From NCBI RefSeq assembly GCF_030253575.1, contig NC_080566.1, forward strand, positions 13,610,501-13,674,500: a stretch of 64,000 bases of DNA, written 5' to 3'. The DNA is from Rhododendron vialii. Taxonomy: Eukaryota; Streptophyta; Magnoliopsida; Ericales; Ericaceae. Both the position numbers and the translations under genes were made by a program. Of the stretch, positions 11,216 through 22,770 are shown in pieces. Numbering within the stretch: position 1 is the first letter of the stretch; each line of letters begins with the position of its first letter. The notes below the pieces were generated by a model, which saw only the letters and a list, made by a program, of their open reading frames with translations, was not told the origin of the DNA and ran no database searches.

Positions 11216-11613
11216 ATGCATCTTAATTAACTCATTTGATATGTTGCTCAAGATGATTTTCTTATTTCCCATCAATATCCTCTGAATTAGGAGTCTTTAA
11301 CGGTTAACCTATTATACACACATATATATCTTTTTATTGTTCAGATGTATATGCATCTTAATTAACTCATTTGATATGTTGCTCAAGATGATTTTCTTAT
11401 TTCCCATCAATATCCTCTGAATTAGGAGTCTCAACGGTTAACCTATTATACACATATATATCTTTTTATTGTTCAGATGTATACGCATCTTAATTAACTC
11501 ATTTGATATGTTGCTCAAGGTGATTTTCTTATTTCCCATCAATATCCTCTGAATTAGGAGTCTTAACGGTTAACCTATTATACACATATATATCTTTTTA
11601 TTGTTCAGATGTA
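11216..11613 (+). repeat. 133-bp tandem repeat, three copies
   Basis: Three nearly identical units start at 11216, 11351 and 11483 (spacings 135 and 132 bp). Each holds GCATCTTAATTAACTC, CTCTGAATTAGGAGTC and CTTTTTATTGTTCAGATGT. The copies differ by a few substitutions and short indels, so the duplication is recent. No coding potential is seen. Confidence 0.95.
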
Positions 11614-11966
11614 ACATCATGTTCGTTGGACAACTGAGTTGCTGCTTCTTCTTCTTCTTCTTTTTTATAAAGAATGTACATGATACTTGATACTTGATTC
11701 AATATATACTACATTATAAATTATTGTAATGTCGATCATAGTCCGATAGGAAAGGTTAAACAAAAACAAATTAGGTATTAGAGTGTGGGATTGTGTGAAT
11801 AGATATATAGCAATTATATTTAGAAAGAAAATCAGTTACAAAGTTTACTTCGTACGAAATGGCATTACTTGATGTCCCACGAGAAGTTTAAGAAGAAGAA
11901 GATAATACAATCAAAAAGTTATGCTATGAGATTGTCATGTGACATTGTTATGTTATATACACACTA

Positions 11967-12739
11967 CTAGTGATTGTCCGTGCCTACGGCACTGCCCATC
12001 CTGATTGGAATTGAAATTACCCTTTGAATCTTGATAATGGCTCAAAAATAGTTTATTTCAATTTTCAGGTAGTTATAAAAATCTTAGGTAGCTACAAATT
12101 GCTGAAAATTAACCTCTCTTTTTTAACAGCAAAGATTTTTTTTATTGATATGAAAAAAGGATTACCCTGCGACAATCACCTGCAACTCAGCACAGAATTG
12201 ATAAGATAAAAAAAAAATATCTGTTGTGTTCAAAAAGGGGGGGAAATCTGCAAAAGCCTGATAGTAAGAGGAGTGTGCCCTCTACTTCACTATAAATCAC
12301 AAAGTCTCTACAGCGTCAAGAAAACCCATAAATATATACCACAAAGTCTCTACAAAATAGAAGAGCGCATTTTAACAAACACATGGTAGGCAACAGAAAA
12401 TACCTCTCCCGATTTGATTTCTCTCGAGGGGTTTGACTATCGAGGAGGAGTGGACGGTCCCGGTGCTCGGCAATCCAGGGGGGAATCCCTTCTCCGAAGA
12501 CAGTCAATTGAGAAAAATGAGAGGAAAGTCTCGTAGAAAGGAAGCAAGAAGAAATGCTTTCCCCCTTCTTTCTTTTCTTCACCGTGCGGGAAGACACACA
12601 AAAAGAGATAGTAGATGGCATTTATGTAATATGATGGACAAATCATAAATTTTGAAAAATTGCATCTCAACCCTTAGATTAAACAAATCTGAGCCGTTGC
12701 AACAATTTGTCTCCATATCCTTCTATTTTATAATAGAGA
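11967..12739 (-). mobile_element. Non-autonomous Helitron
   Basis: On the minus strand the element starts TCTCTATTATAAAATAGAAG preceded by A, and ends with CTAG followed by T, the Helitron A^T insertion pattern. Nine bases before the CTAG is the hairpin GTGCCGTAGGCAC (11980-11992). Helitrons make no target duplication, and none is seen. The 773-bp interior has no Rep/helicase. It contains moderately GC-rich sequence (12420-12640) that I could not assign to a gene. Confidence 0.65.
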
Positions 12740-12971
12740 TTTCAAACGCATCGCCTCATTGACTCTTTGCTGGATGAGTTTTTTTTAAAATACAAATTAT
12801 TAATTATCGAGACGGACGATAACATATTAAGCAATGAATATTAAGCGATGAACTTAGTCCTGCTGGGTTAGATTTGTTATAGGGCCCACAGTTGGCCGCG
12901 ATCTTAAGGTCCAGCTAAAGTCAACTTCCAACTCGTCCCACAGCCATAGTTTAGCTAGCTAGCAATGCTAA

Positions 12972-13337
12972 ACACACAGCAAAAGTGCACAGATTTTGTG
13001 CACAGATTTTTTGTAAGCTCATTACGGGTTTCACATAAATAATTCGAGCGGTTCATTAAATGTAAAACATTTTTTCAAGAGCCCCCGCGAAAAATCAACT
13101 CAATCCGATACTCATAGGTGCTCGATTCAATCATTTAACTTTTCATTCAAATTTCAGGATAATGAAAAGTTAGATGATTAAATCGAGCAATTATAGGTGT
13201 TGGATTAAGCTGATTTTTTGCGGAGGCCCTTGAAAAAATATTTTATATTTAATGAACGGCTTGGATTATTTGTGTGAAACCCGTAGTGGGCCCCACAAAA
13301 AATCTGTGCACAAAATCTGTGCACTTTTGCTGTGTGT
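12972..13337. mobile_element. Foldback MITE, family A copy 1
   Basis: The two halves are near-complete inverted copies. The left end is ACACACAGCAAAAGTGCACA and the right end is its reverse complement, with internal mirrored segments such as TGTGCACAGATTTT and ATTAAATGTAAAACATTTTT. Other copies are at 16045, 17047 and 21650. Confidence 0.85.
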
Positions 13338-13424
13338 AACATTTCTGTTAGCTACCTGCACAGCATGAACTGTACATGTACAGACTTTATTTTATACTGT
13401 ATAATCTAAATAAAGAGTAGTGCA

Positions 13425-13674
13425 ACTGGTACAGCAGCAGCTGCGTACAGATTCCCTTTGCGCCCGCCTCGGGTCCCGCAAAGATAATCGGAGCCGCTCA
13501 TTTTGTTCAAAATACGTCGTTTAAGGTCCCTGAAAAAAATCACCTCAATCCGATATCGGAAAGGGTGTTCACGAATCATCCAACTTTGCTTCAAAATTTA
13601 GCCAGCGGCTCCGATCATCTTTGCGGGACCCGAGGCGGGCGCAAAGGGGATCTGTACGCAGCTGCTGTACCAGT
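13425..13674. mobile_element. Foldback MITE, family B
   Basis: The arms ACTGGTACAGCAGCAGCTGC and GCAGCTGCTGTACCAGT mirror each other, as do the inner CCCGCCTCGGGTCCCGCAAA and TTTGCGGGACCCGAGGCGGG. It shares the inner text GATCATCTTTG / GGAGCCGCTCATTTTG with the element at 40753-41160. Confidence 0.85.
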
Positions 13675-14035
13675 AGCATTTTTGCTAAATAAAAGAGTCA
13701 ATAAAAATAAATTCTAACCACAGGACCCCACGACAACATTTCCAGCTGTATACGAATTCCTTCCGGCCAAAACGCCACCAGCAGAATAATTGGTGGCTTG
13801 CTAATTTGATGCGTACATGATATTGATAATGGCTCGATTAATTTTCCATTCAATTTTCTGCCGAGGAATTGAACTAAGAAAAATTGAAGAAAGAATTGAT
13901 CAAGCCCACCTGTTAAGGAAATAGAGTCCCACCTATAAGGAAATAGAGTCCCATCTATTAAGGAAAAATTATGTGTATCTTGTAATTTGGGCGTTGTTCG
14001 GATAGATTTCTTGTCAATCATTGGAGCTTGAATAT
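13675..14035. other. Intergenic, no gene recognised
   Basis: A short direct duplication (GAAATAGAGTCCCACCTA) is seen near 13919-13955. No domain or transposon end is recognised. Confidence 0.5.
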
Positions 14036-14039
14036 CATA

Positions 14040-14168
14040 TGATTGTCGTTATGATTGTCGTGGTGTAGGGTGCCAACCTAGTTGGGATGCTATCTTATCT
14101 TGCTCTTAAATTATTGTACTTCTTTCATTATTAATATAATATCCCTTTTTCACCGTTCAAAAAAAAAA
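14040..14168 (+). mobile_element. LINE 3' end with poly-A
   Basis: The text GGTGCCAACCTAGTTGGGAT followed by a short AT-rich tail and a run of A (14159-14168) is the usual 3' end of RTE-type plant LINEs. The body is missing, as expected for a 5'-truncated insertion. Confidence 0.55.
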
Positions 14169-15059
14169 GATGAAATAGAGTCCCACATTACTTGAGAGTG
14201 GAATGAGTAATTACTTAATAATATTTGAGACCTCTTTACTCATTACTAATTGGTTTTGAGATGAACATAAAAATTTCACATACTTGATAATTTGACTGAG
14301 CTAATTTTTCCCGATGATCCTTAAAAAAACTATATAAAACCACATCATAATTAATTAGGTCAACTAGAGTTTGTGTCCGTTTAATGTACAGGACGAAAAA
14401 AAAGTCACATTGATATTTTTTCGGCCCTATGTATTGGACGGGCACAATGCTATGTAACGAAAAAGATAGTTTAATTTTTTTCACGGTCCCATATTCGATG
14501 CACAATAGTAGCATTTTTCCCATTATATCCACTGGATAACATATAATGATGTGCACGTTTGCACGGGAAAAAAAATCACATTGTTATTTAAAAAATCACA
14601 TTGTTATTTTTTCGCTCCGTGTATTGAAAGGCCACACCACTGGTTGATAGAACAAAACTTTAATGTGAATTTTTTGTTGTCTCATTTGTCAAATAGTCAC
14701 AACTCTATTTAGTAGAATATATAATTTTAAAAAACATTGATATTTGTTTTGGAAAACAAAAAAAAGTACGATTTTTATTTATCATTACTTTGTTATACTA
14801 CTTAAAAAACTAAGAAAAACTAAAAAAACTAAAAAAAAATTAAGAATTTAGGGATTAGAGTTTGAAGGCTCTGAAGGCTCACATACATTTGTATAGAACT
14901 TTGATAGATATATAGAAGATAGATAGATGTTGTCACTAGAAGAAGGGAAAAGCAAAAATTACCTGTTATCTCTCTGAAAAAGAGAGAGAAGAAAATAAGA
15001 AATTTGATCCCTGGTTCAACTGTTCCAAGCATGTATGGACCCTCTTTGGTTTCTTTAGA
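14169..15059. other. Intergenic, AT-rich
   Basis: No gene recognised. A short repeat (AAAAAATCACATTGTTATTT) is duplicated near 14570-14610. Confidence 0.5.
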
Positions 15060-15360
15060 TTATCGGATTTTTTCACATTTTTTTTATCAGCAAAATTTTT
15101 TATTAATCACCAAATTCAAAATTACAGAGATTAAATGGATTAGGGCACAACCGTACAAGAAAATTAAAATTACTTAATCTTCATAGGTATCCGAGGCCCA
15201 AGTGTTGGTCAAAGACCAATAAAACCCTAAACACCCTCAACCCGAAATGTCGCCTGTCTCCCAATCTGTCACCACCTCTGAACAAACCCCTGCCCAAACC
15301 GCCATCCCACCGAAGAATTGGAAACCGAAGTACTGCCGTCGTCGCAAGACAGCAAAGTTA
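15060..15360 (-). mobile_element. LINE 3' end remnant
   Basis: The plus strand begins TTTTTTTATCAGCAAAATTT followed by TTTATTAATCACC, the reverse complement of a LINE tail (TTAATAAA...TTTTGCTGATAAAA). The GC-richer sequence to 15360 may be its 3' untranslated region. Confidence 0.45.
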
Positions 15361-16040
15361 ACAATCGAGTATGTCGAATATTATTTGAGATATTTTAGCC
15401 TATTATGAAAAGTACAAATTTCAGTATTTTAAATTTTAGTGTAAATTATCATTCAAAATGAAGAAATTAAGTACTACTATGTGTATTTTTTCAGTGTCTT
15501 TTTTAGTTGTTTTCTTTTAATTTTTATTAGATTTGGGTCAGACTTTTTTTGATTAATCATTCATCTTGATGAATGAAATCTAAAAAATAAAACTTTTGAC
15601 CAAAAGTCACAAAAAGTATACTAAAGACGAAGAAGTTAAAAAAAATATAATTTTAACTGTCTGCAGTGTCGATCATCTTCTATAATTTCTTAAAACATTG
15701 ATTGATATTTTTACACTTTAATTTGTAATTGACGAATGATTAATAACAAAATTATGACAGAAAACTAAAAAAGAAAGTAACTAAAGTAAAACAATTAATA
15801 CGGGCCGTCTTTAAAATAAATAAATAAATTTAAACCAAAATACACTTAATGAAGGGGTGATTTTAAACTCCAAACTCTCCTCTTCGATCCCCTCCAGGGC
15901 TACAAGACTGTCCACGGTAAATAAAATAAAATAAAATCTCCTCAACTGTCGCATGCAATTAGGTCCCCACGTTACGAGCTGTTTGGAGCTCCACCTTACC
16001 TGTTTGATTTCAGAAAGTCTACTGGTACACAGTAAATTTA
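15361..16040. other. Intergenic, AT-rich
   Basis: No gene, repeat unit or transposon end recognised. Confidence 0.5.
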
Positions 16041-16044
16041 CACA

Positions 16045-16375
16045 GATTGTGCACAGATTTTTATGTGAGACCCATTAAGGGTTTTACACAAGTGATCTGA
16101 TCCGTTCATTATGTTTAAAACATTGTTTTAAGGGCCCTTGCAAAAAATCAGCTCAATCTGATAATTATAAGTACTTGATCTAATCATCAAATTTTCCATT
16201 CTCTAAAAACTTGAATGAAAAGTTAGATGATTAAATCAAGCACTTATAGGTATCGGATTGAGCTGATTTTTTGCAGAAGCCCTTGAAAAAATATTTTAAA
16301 CATAATGAACGACTCGGATCAATTGTATGGGACCCATAGTGGAGTCCACATAGAAATCTATGCACAGATTTGTTG
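16045..16375. mobile_element. Foldback MITE, family A copy 2
   Basis: Arms mirror around about 16210 (CACAGATTGTGCACAGATTT on the left; a matching AAATCTATGCACAGATTTGT on the right), with the family's inner GATCTAATCATC / GATGATTAAATC pair. Confidence 0.8.
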
Positions 16376-16559
16376 TGCCAATAGACTGGTTCGTTTGATT
16401 TTCGTTTCGTATTGCATGGTCCCACCCAAATGTCAAACAACCTTTTTAAATCTTTTTAGTACATCCGATCTTACAACTTTTTTTATTTCTTCTCCTCAAA
16501 ACAATTACAGTAGTACTATTGTGCGGAGAAAATCTTGTTTAGAGCAGCATTAAACAAGT

Positions 16560-16680
16560 GTTTATAGAATTTAATCTCAGTCGTCTTTGGACGATTCAGA
16601 TTAAAAATAACCTAGTATAGTTAATAGATTATTTTTAATCGGAGCCATTCAATGCCGAAACGAACGATTGAGATCGCTCT
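16560..16680. repeat. Small inverted repeat
   Basis: AATCTCAGTCGTC at about 16571 and GACGATT / GAACGATTGAGAT at about 16660 form mirrored ends around AGATTAAAAATAACCTAGT and its inverse. It may be a short MITE. Confidence 0.4.
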
Positions 16681-17046
16681 TCTCCATAAAGAGCTTATTT
16701 GCAGTGATTCAGTAAATAAGTTTTTCTCTATTATACAATCACAAACACACACACATGCATACACTTTACACGCACTCACATTTTTTGGTGGGGCTCTACA
16801 CTTGAGGTGTAATATATGTGGATCCCAATGTAAATGTAAGTAAATTTGTGTAAATATTTATATAAATGTTTATGATTGTGAAATAATTGCTCCTCAAAAT
16901 TACAATTTCCCCATTTCCAAACCCTTTTCCTGTGTATCATGGTGTCCGAACCATCTTTTGCACATCTTAATTAATCATCTTCCAATCCAGTCAAAACGAA
17001 GATTATCTGCGCAGATACTAAAAAACTGATGAAAATTTGAACCCTG

Positions 17047-17420
17047 CTAACCACACATACATCTGTGCATAGATTGTGCACAGATTTTATTGTGGGATCC
17101 ACCACGAGTCTCATAGAAATGATCCGAGTCGTTCATTAAATATAAAATATTTTTTGAAGAGTCCTCGTAAAAAATCAGCTCAATCTAATACATAAGTTCT
17201 CGATCCAATCATCTAAATTTTCATTCAAATTTCCGGGTAATGAAGAGTTAAATGATTAGATCAAGCACCTATAGGTATTGCATTGAGCTGATTTTTTACG
17301 AATATCCTTAAAAAAATATTTTACATTTAATGAACGGCTCGAATCATTTGTGTGAGATCCGTGGTGGGTTTCACAATAAAACTTGTGCACAATCTATGCA
17401 CATATTGTCTGTGTGGACAG
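17047..17420. mobile_element. Foldback MITE, family A copy 3, in the AGP upstream region
   Basis: The left arm has CATAGATTGTGCACAGATTT and the right arm has its near-inverse ending TGCACAATCTATGCACATAT. It lies about 200 bp upstream of the AGP start codon, so it could affect that promoter. Confidence 0.82.
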
Positions 17421-17573
17421 ATTTATAGTGAAAATTTACTTTTATTTACCTTTTGTTCTCAACAGGCGAACGCTAGACAACTGTTTAAAGAGCACACCCA
17501 CTAATCGCGCTGACTAACCTTCAGGCTCCAAATCCTTATTTATGCCCAGCTAATCTCCCTCTTCTCGCTGTCA

Positions 17574-17601
17574 CCTCTCTCTCTCTCTCTCTCTCTCTCT
17601 C
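17574..17601 (+). repeat. (CT)n in the AGP 5' leader
   Basis: A run of about 13 CT units ends 22 bases upstream of the ATG at 17623. CT-rich leaders near transcription starts are common in plants. Confidence 0.9.
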
Positions 17602-17622
17602 CAGGGGGAAACACACAGCACA

Positions 17623-20224
17623 ATGGCTGCCACACACGCACTCGCATTCGCATTCCTCTGCATGATCCTAGCCTCCGTCGGAGCCCTATCTCCAGCACCT
17701 TCACCCAAAGTGTTGGAGACTGCGTCGCCTCCACCAAAATCAACATCACCTCCTCCGGCCGCCTCCCCAAAAACCCCTCCCGTCCCAACCCCCGTATCTT
17801 CTCCGGTCGCCACACCCGTAACCTCGCCGCCGCCTTCCCCGGTGCCGGTCAGCTCTCCCCCCGCTATAACCCCGGTGGCCACGCCCACGCCGGCTGCTGC
17901 GCCTCCCGCGGCGGTCCCGGCTCCGGCTCCGGCCCCGGCCACACCACCTCCGTCTCCGCCGCCGCCACCACCGCCTAAGAAGAAGACTCCGCCGCCACCC
18001 CCGCCTAAGAAGAAGCATGCGCCTTCTCCGGCACCGGCTCCGTTGCTGAGCCCTCCTGCTCCGCCGCCGGCTCAATCCCCTGAAATTGATTATCTCGCGC
18101 CTACTAGTCCAACCACGGTACGTTTTCCGAAACAACTCTCCTACAACCACACACGTAAACACGATACATACACTCAGGCATTCATGTGTGCCCACCCCAC
18201 ACTCGCTGGAGATATCATGCGTGTGAGCCTAACACGAATGTGAATGTGGGTGTGGTTAGAGAATTTTTATTCCCAATAAGCTAATTATAAAAATTCGTTT
18301 TACTTGTACATTAATTTAGCCCACTTACAAGTAAATTTTTGAAATTTGTTATTCTTAGGTTAGTTTCTTTTACTCACTTCATCTCGTAAAGTTAATCTCC
18401 TACAAAAGTACGTGCAATTTTCAATTTTAAAAATAATGTACCTACTGAAATAATTTTTCAGACAATATTGATCTTATTTGATAAATTTCGATGAGATCTT
18501 TTGAACGTTGCAAAAAATCAAAAACATTTATTTTAATAAATATATTATTATGTTTAAGTTTGAAAATTGCATGTAATTTTATAAAGGACCAACTTTGAGG
18601 GACAAGGGAGTAGTTATTTATTCATCACGATAAGAATAATTCAAAAGTAAAAAAATTACTATGATAATAATTTCAAACGTTTTTTACTATTGATAATAGT
18701 AACAAATTATCAATCTTTGATTCGGTCTTGCCTCGTCCGTGCATCCCTAGTTTGGTACATGTTCCGAAAAAGGTGGTTATCGGAATTCACTTTCCTTGGC
18801 TCACTTGATAGCCAAGTTATGCCCTATCTCCGTCTGGGCTTAGTTGGATGTTTCTTTTGATGATTAATAAATAAACACCTACCGATTGACAAAATATTAT
18901 ATATATATATATATATACACAGTTCGGATCAAGTCCACACCCTTACGGTCCGCACCTCCCCTTTTTCGATTGAATTTCGATGATCCGAGCCGCTCAATGT
19001 GTTCAGAACGTGATTTTAACGGTACCCGCGAGAAATCAGTAAAAAAAAATGACCGGGAAGGGCTTAATCTGAGCAGTTTTTTTCCGAACCGTTCAGAAAA
19101 AAATTGCTCAGATCAAGCCCTTCCCAGTCATTTTTTTTGCTGATTTCAAATAAGTACCTTTTAAATCACGTTTCGATCACATTGAGCGGCTCGGATCATC
19201 GAAATTCAATCGAAAAATGTGAGAAATGGGGAGGTGCGGATCGGAGCTCCGGTCCACACCTCCTGACCTGATCCTGACTCTATATATATATATATAACGT
19301 TAACTTAATTTTTGAAATTTTCAATAATTTTCGATCTTACATAAATTAAGATAACATTTGGTATGTTTTTCATGATGAGAGTAACTTAAAAGCAAGAGCT
19401 TGTGATAAAAACTTATGTAAAACTCATTAGAAACAAAAGTAATCTAAGACATATAAGTAATTGTTTTAAGTTTGATTGACATTTTTTAGTTGTTCAGATG
19501 GATAAACATGTACTACATATAGCTCAGAATTTTAGAGTTTGGAGAGGCAAAAATAATGAAGTGGGGGACGAGGGAAAATGGGATGGAGTAATTGTTTTTA
19601 AGGGCGTAGAAATACTGAAATAATAGTAATTGGAAATTTAATTACTAGTCTATCGGAGATTCTATGGTACCACGTCTCTAGATACCGTATGTTAATTCCT
19701 GTCACCATAAGAAGGCATAAAATTAATGAAAATCACGAACGGTGTAACAAAACACCATAAAATGGCGTTTAAAAAATAATTCATAAATGGCATAATGATT
19801 ACCAAAAAGTAGGGGGTTAAATGGGCGGGTTTGGGCCAAATTTGGTAAGTTGTAAGTAAGTTGGGTCTTTAATGGGTCATTGATCTATTTAGACCCATTA
19901 ATTATGAGCTTAATTACCATACCTAACCCGACCCATTTATTTAAAATCAAACCCGACCCGACCGTTAACCCAATTACATACTATATATTGAAATTTAAAA
20001 TGATTAAAGTACCAAGGTACACTGACCATTTTTGGCACATCATTCAGCACAAGTCTGCTTATTCTAATTAATCGACAAATTTTTTTTTTCTTTTGATCTG
20101 TTCTAATAAACATTTGAATTGTTGGGGAGAAAATATGCAGAATGGAGCAGAGAAGTTGAAGAACTTGAAAATGGTGGTGGGAAGCTTGGCATTGGGATGT
20201 GTTGTTTCCAGTTTGCTATTCTAA
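17623..20224 (+). CDS. Lysine-rich arabinogalactan protein, GPI-anchored
   Basis: This gene encodes a secreted cell-surface proteoglycan backbone of about 192 residues. Exon 1 (17623-18117, 165 codons) begins with a signal peptide (MAATHALAFAFLCMILASVG). It is followed by a long Pro/Ala/Ser/Thr region with AP, SP and TP repeats, the sites for prolyl hydroxylation and arabinogalactan addition. A short basic block with two KKK clusters (PPKKKTPPPPPPKKKHAPSP) resembles the Lys-rich AGP17/18/19 group. The intron 18118-20140 is GT-AG, phase 0, and about 2 kb. Exon 2 (20141-20224) encodes NGAEKLKNLKMVVGSLALG then a hydrophobic end SSLLF and stop, which fits a GPI-anchor signal. The donor is ACG|GTACG and the acceptor is ATATGCAG|AATGG. 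The intron carries a foldback element and the upstream region another. Exon 2 was placed by its reading phase and its fit to the family; cDNA was not available. Confidence 0.85.
18940..19250. mobile_element. Foldback MITE, family C, in the AGP intron
   Basis: The left arm (GGTCCGCACCTCCCC, then GAATTTCGATGATCCGAGCC, then GCTCAATGTG) is mirrored on the right (CACATTGAGC, GGCTCGGATCATCGAAATTC, GGGGAGGTGCGGATC). The centre near 19080 is itself a hairpin. TA microsatellites (18897-18916 and 19282-19297) flank it. Confidence 0.85.
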
Positions 20225-20629
20225 TATGGAGATCTCATCACTTGTTTTGAAATCTGCTGTCCCATGCCATGCATCTCTCTGTATCTTTCACTATTTATTA
20301 TTTATTTGTTTTTAATTAAAATATTTTGGTCTTCCCAGTGTTCAGCACTTCCCCATTAATTGTCACGTTCTCCTATTAAATATTCCCATTTGTTTGTTTT
20401 AATTTTGTTTATTGCTTTAGTTTAATTATTAAATTGTGTTTGGACTTTCTGGGGATATTACCACATTGGCTTTGCAATCTTTGGACAGAGGAGGGAATCG
20501 TGGTGACTTATAATTTTCTCTATTTATTGCCACTCCTTTCTTAATTCCCTTTTGACTATTTGAGAGCAACGACTACTTCTTCTTCTTTCCTTTCTTTTTG
20601 TTTCTGACAATTTTTTTGTGAGAGTCTAA
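20225..20629. other. AGP downstream region, probable 3' UTR
   Basis: AT-rich sequence after the AGP stop codon with no other feature. A short CTTCTTCTTC stretch is at about 20576. Confidence 0.4.
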
Positions 20630-20869
20630 GGCTCCGTTCCAGAACACATTCTTAAAAAATAAGTACTTATTTCACATTTTCAAACTCAAAAATAATATAA
20701 ATGAAAAATTATTTTTCAATTTTTTTTTTCACCGTATAAAAGATCTCAACGAGATCTATCAAACAAGATCCATATTGATAGGAAAATTATTTACGTAAAC
20801 ACATAATTTTTGAGCTTGAAATTACCTTCTTAAAAAATAAATACTTATTTCCGTTTCCGGAACGGGGTC
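20630..20869. mobile_element. PIF/Harbinger (Tourist-like) MITE
   Basis: The inverted ends are GGCTCCGTTCC and GGAACGGGGTC, with a second mirrored block (TTCTTAAAAAATAAGTACTT and ACCTTCTTAAAAAATAAATA). The TAA duplication (20627-20629, 20870-20872) is the Harbinger signature. A second copy in reverse orientation is at 55492-56755, split by a solo LTR. Confidence 0.82.
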
Positions 20870-21059
20870 TAAGTTAAAGAATGCGTTCTTCGAACAATAC
20901 GTGACTTCGTTTTACAATTTTGTTGAAAAATGCCATGGTAATTATATTTGGTGACCATGTAAAAGAGAGATGAGGGTTCGTAAAGCACGACTTTTGCCTT
21001 TTTTTAAGAATGAAAAAAGATGCACAAAACCCAATGAAGCACACACTAGATGTAGGGGA

Positions 21060-21420
21060 TGAGAATTTTTGACACGATACGAGAACCCGATACGAAATTA
21101 ACGGTTTAAAGTCGGTTATTTCTAACACGAAACACGAATGTTGCACGACAAGATAACACGAAAAGCTACACAATTCGGGTTAAGGTTGAGAGAATTTTGA
21201 CACAAACACGACACGAAAATGACACGACACGACGCAGGGTGGAAAATTATGAAAGGACACGATAACACGAACCAGACACGAAGATAGTGGGTTAGGTTTG
21301 CTATTTCTAACACGAAACACGAATACGATACGATAACACGAAAAACTATACATATCGGATTAAGATTAATAAAATTCTAATACGAACACGATACGACACA
21401 ATATCCGCCTCTAAGTAGAT
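21060..21420. repeat. ACACGA-rich repeat, probable TE remnant
   Basis: Two related blocks (about 21066-21200 and 21240-21390) share CTAACACGAAACACGAATRY, then ATAACACGAAAA, then TACACAATTCGGGTTAAG-like text. The strong ACACGA periodicity is typical of the subterminal part of some plant DNA transposons. I found no clear ends. Confidence 0.5.
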
Positions 21421-21649
21421 GTTATACAGTAACTTTCTAATAATGGGCCTTCAAGGATCTTCCTCCAAAACACACTATCTCAGTGTATAGTTTTTCCTTC
21501 TGTATCTAAGAAGTTGGGCCTACCTTGAGTTTAAAATGCGGGAAATGACAGGCCGGTCATATTTTTTTTGGAATTTCATGCCAATTTTTTTTGACAATAC
21601 AATCATGTCAAGACCCTTTTTAAAGATGTTTTTACTATTTTACTTTCAG

Positions 21650-22020
21650 AAATGCTACACACATATAATCTGTGTACAGATTGTGCACAGATTTTATTGT
21701 GGGGCCCACTACGGGTCCCACACAAATCATCCGAGCCATTCATTAAATTTAAAATATTTTTTCAAGGGTCCCCGTAAAAAATAATCTCAATCCGATACCT
21801 ATAGATGCTCGATCCAATCGTATAACTTTTCATTATCCGAAAATCTGAATGAAAAGTTAGATGGTTGGATAAAGCACCTTTAGGTATTGGATTGAGCTTA
21901 TTTTTTACGGGGACCCTTGAAAAAATGTTTTACATTTAATGAACGGCTTGGATGATTTGTGTGGGACCCGTGGTGGGCCCCACAACGAAATCTGTGCACA
22001 ATCTGTGCACAAAAATCTGT
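21650..22020. mobile_element. Foldback MITE, family A copy 4
   Basis: The arms contain GTACAGATTGTGCACAGATT and its mirrored counterpart AATCTGTGCACAATCTGTGC. The paired GGGCCCACTACGGGTCCCAC and GTGGGACCCGTGGTGGGCCC are clear. Confidence 0.87.
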
Positions 22021-22060
22021 ACCGGTGGCAGGACTCTTTTACTTTTGAGCAAGGCTACAG

Positions 22061-22422
22061 TTCCCGATCGGAAACTTCCGATCGAAATTCCGACGCCGCA
22101 CCGGGCCCACTCCGGCCACCGGACGGCTGATCGGAGCCGACCAAAAGTTCTAAAAAAAAAAACCGAGTAGGTCTTCGCGAGAATTAACGGCATCCGATGT
22201 GTGTAGATGGCCGATCCAAACACTCCATTTTTTTGTATACACACAATACAAAAAAATGGAGTGTTTGGATCGGCCACTTACACACATCGGATGCCGTTGA
22301 TTCTCGCGAAGACCCACTCGGTTTTTTTTTTTAAAATTTTTGGTCGGCTCCGATCAGCCGTCCGGCGGCCGGAGTGGGCCCGGTGTGGCGTCGGAATTTC
22401 GGTCGGGAGTTTCCGTCGGGAA
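22061..22422. repeat. Long palindrome, family D foldback element
   Basis: An almost perfect inverted repeat with arms of about 175 bp around a centre at about 22240. The left arm has ATTCCGACGCCGCACCGGGC, GGACGGCTGATCGGAGCCGA and ATGGCCGATCCAAACACTCC; the right arm has their reverse complements with few differences. The spacer is a short TATACACACAATAC. It begins about 40 bp after family A copy 4. Confidence 0.9.
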
Positions 22423-22436
22423 GCTCAGACTTTCTG

Positions 22437-22770
22437 TTTACTTTTGTCACTTTTTACACTCTTATAATTCACATATCTCTGAAGAATTTATATTTCCGAA
22501 AATTCACACATTTTGCAAAATTTACACATTTTGCAAAATTCACACCTATTTATAAGAATTCACATATCTTTCCAAAATTTACACTCCTAAAATTCACACC
22601 CCTTTGCACTGTTCACACCGTCAAAATTCACATCTTTAAAAAAAGACACAATTCGCATACAAATGATGAATTCACACGTTTGGAAAAGACACAATTCACA
22701 TCCCGAAGAATTTACACCTTTAAAAAAAAACAAAATTCACATCCCAACTATACTTTTCACATTCCCAAAT
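22437..22770 (+). repeat. Degenerate AATTCACAC-type minisatellite
   Basis: About 20 short units built on AAATTCACAYxx, with variants such as TTTGCAAAATTTACACATTT, occur at spacings of about 15-22 bp. The array starts right at the edge of palindrome D. The strand shown is strongly A/C-rich and G-poor. Confidence 0.8.

Noticed and set aside
11216..11613. CRISPR-like spaced repeats
   Set aside because: The units are 133 bp in direct tandem with no spacers, and this is a plant nuclear sequence.
12316..12670. Overlapping frames on both strands inside the Helitron
   Set aside because: No domain, and the frames overlap antisense to each other; only a captured fragment is conceivable.
17571..18195. 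Long minus-strand frames opposite the AGP exon
   Set aside because: They are GC-rich shadows of the Pro/Ala-rich coding strand; the plus frame has a signal peptide, splice sites and GPI signal.
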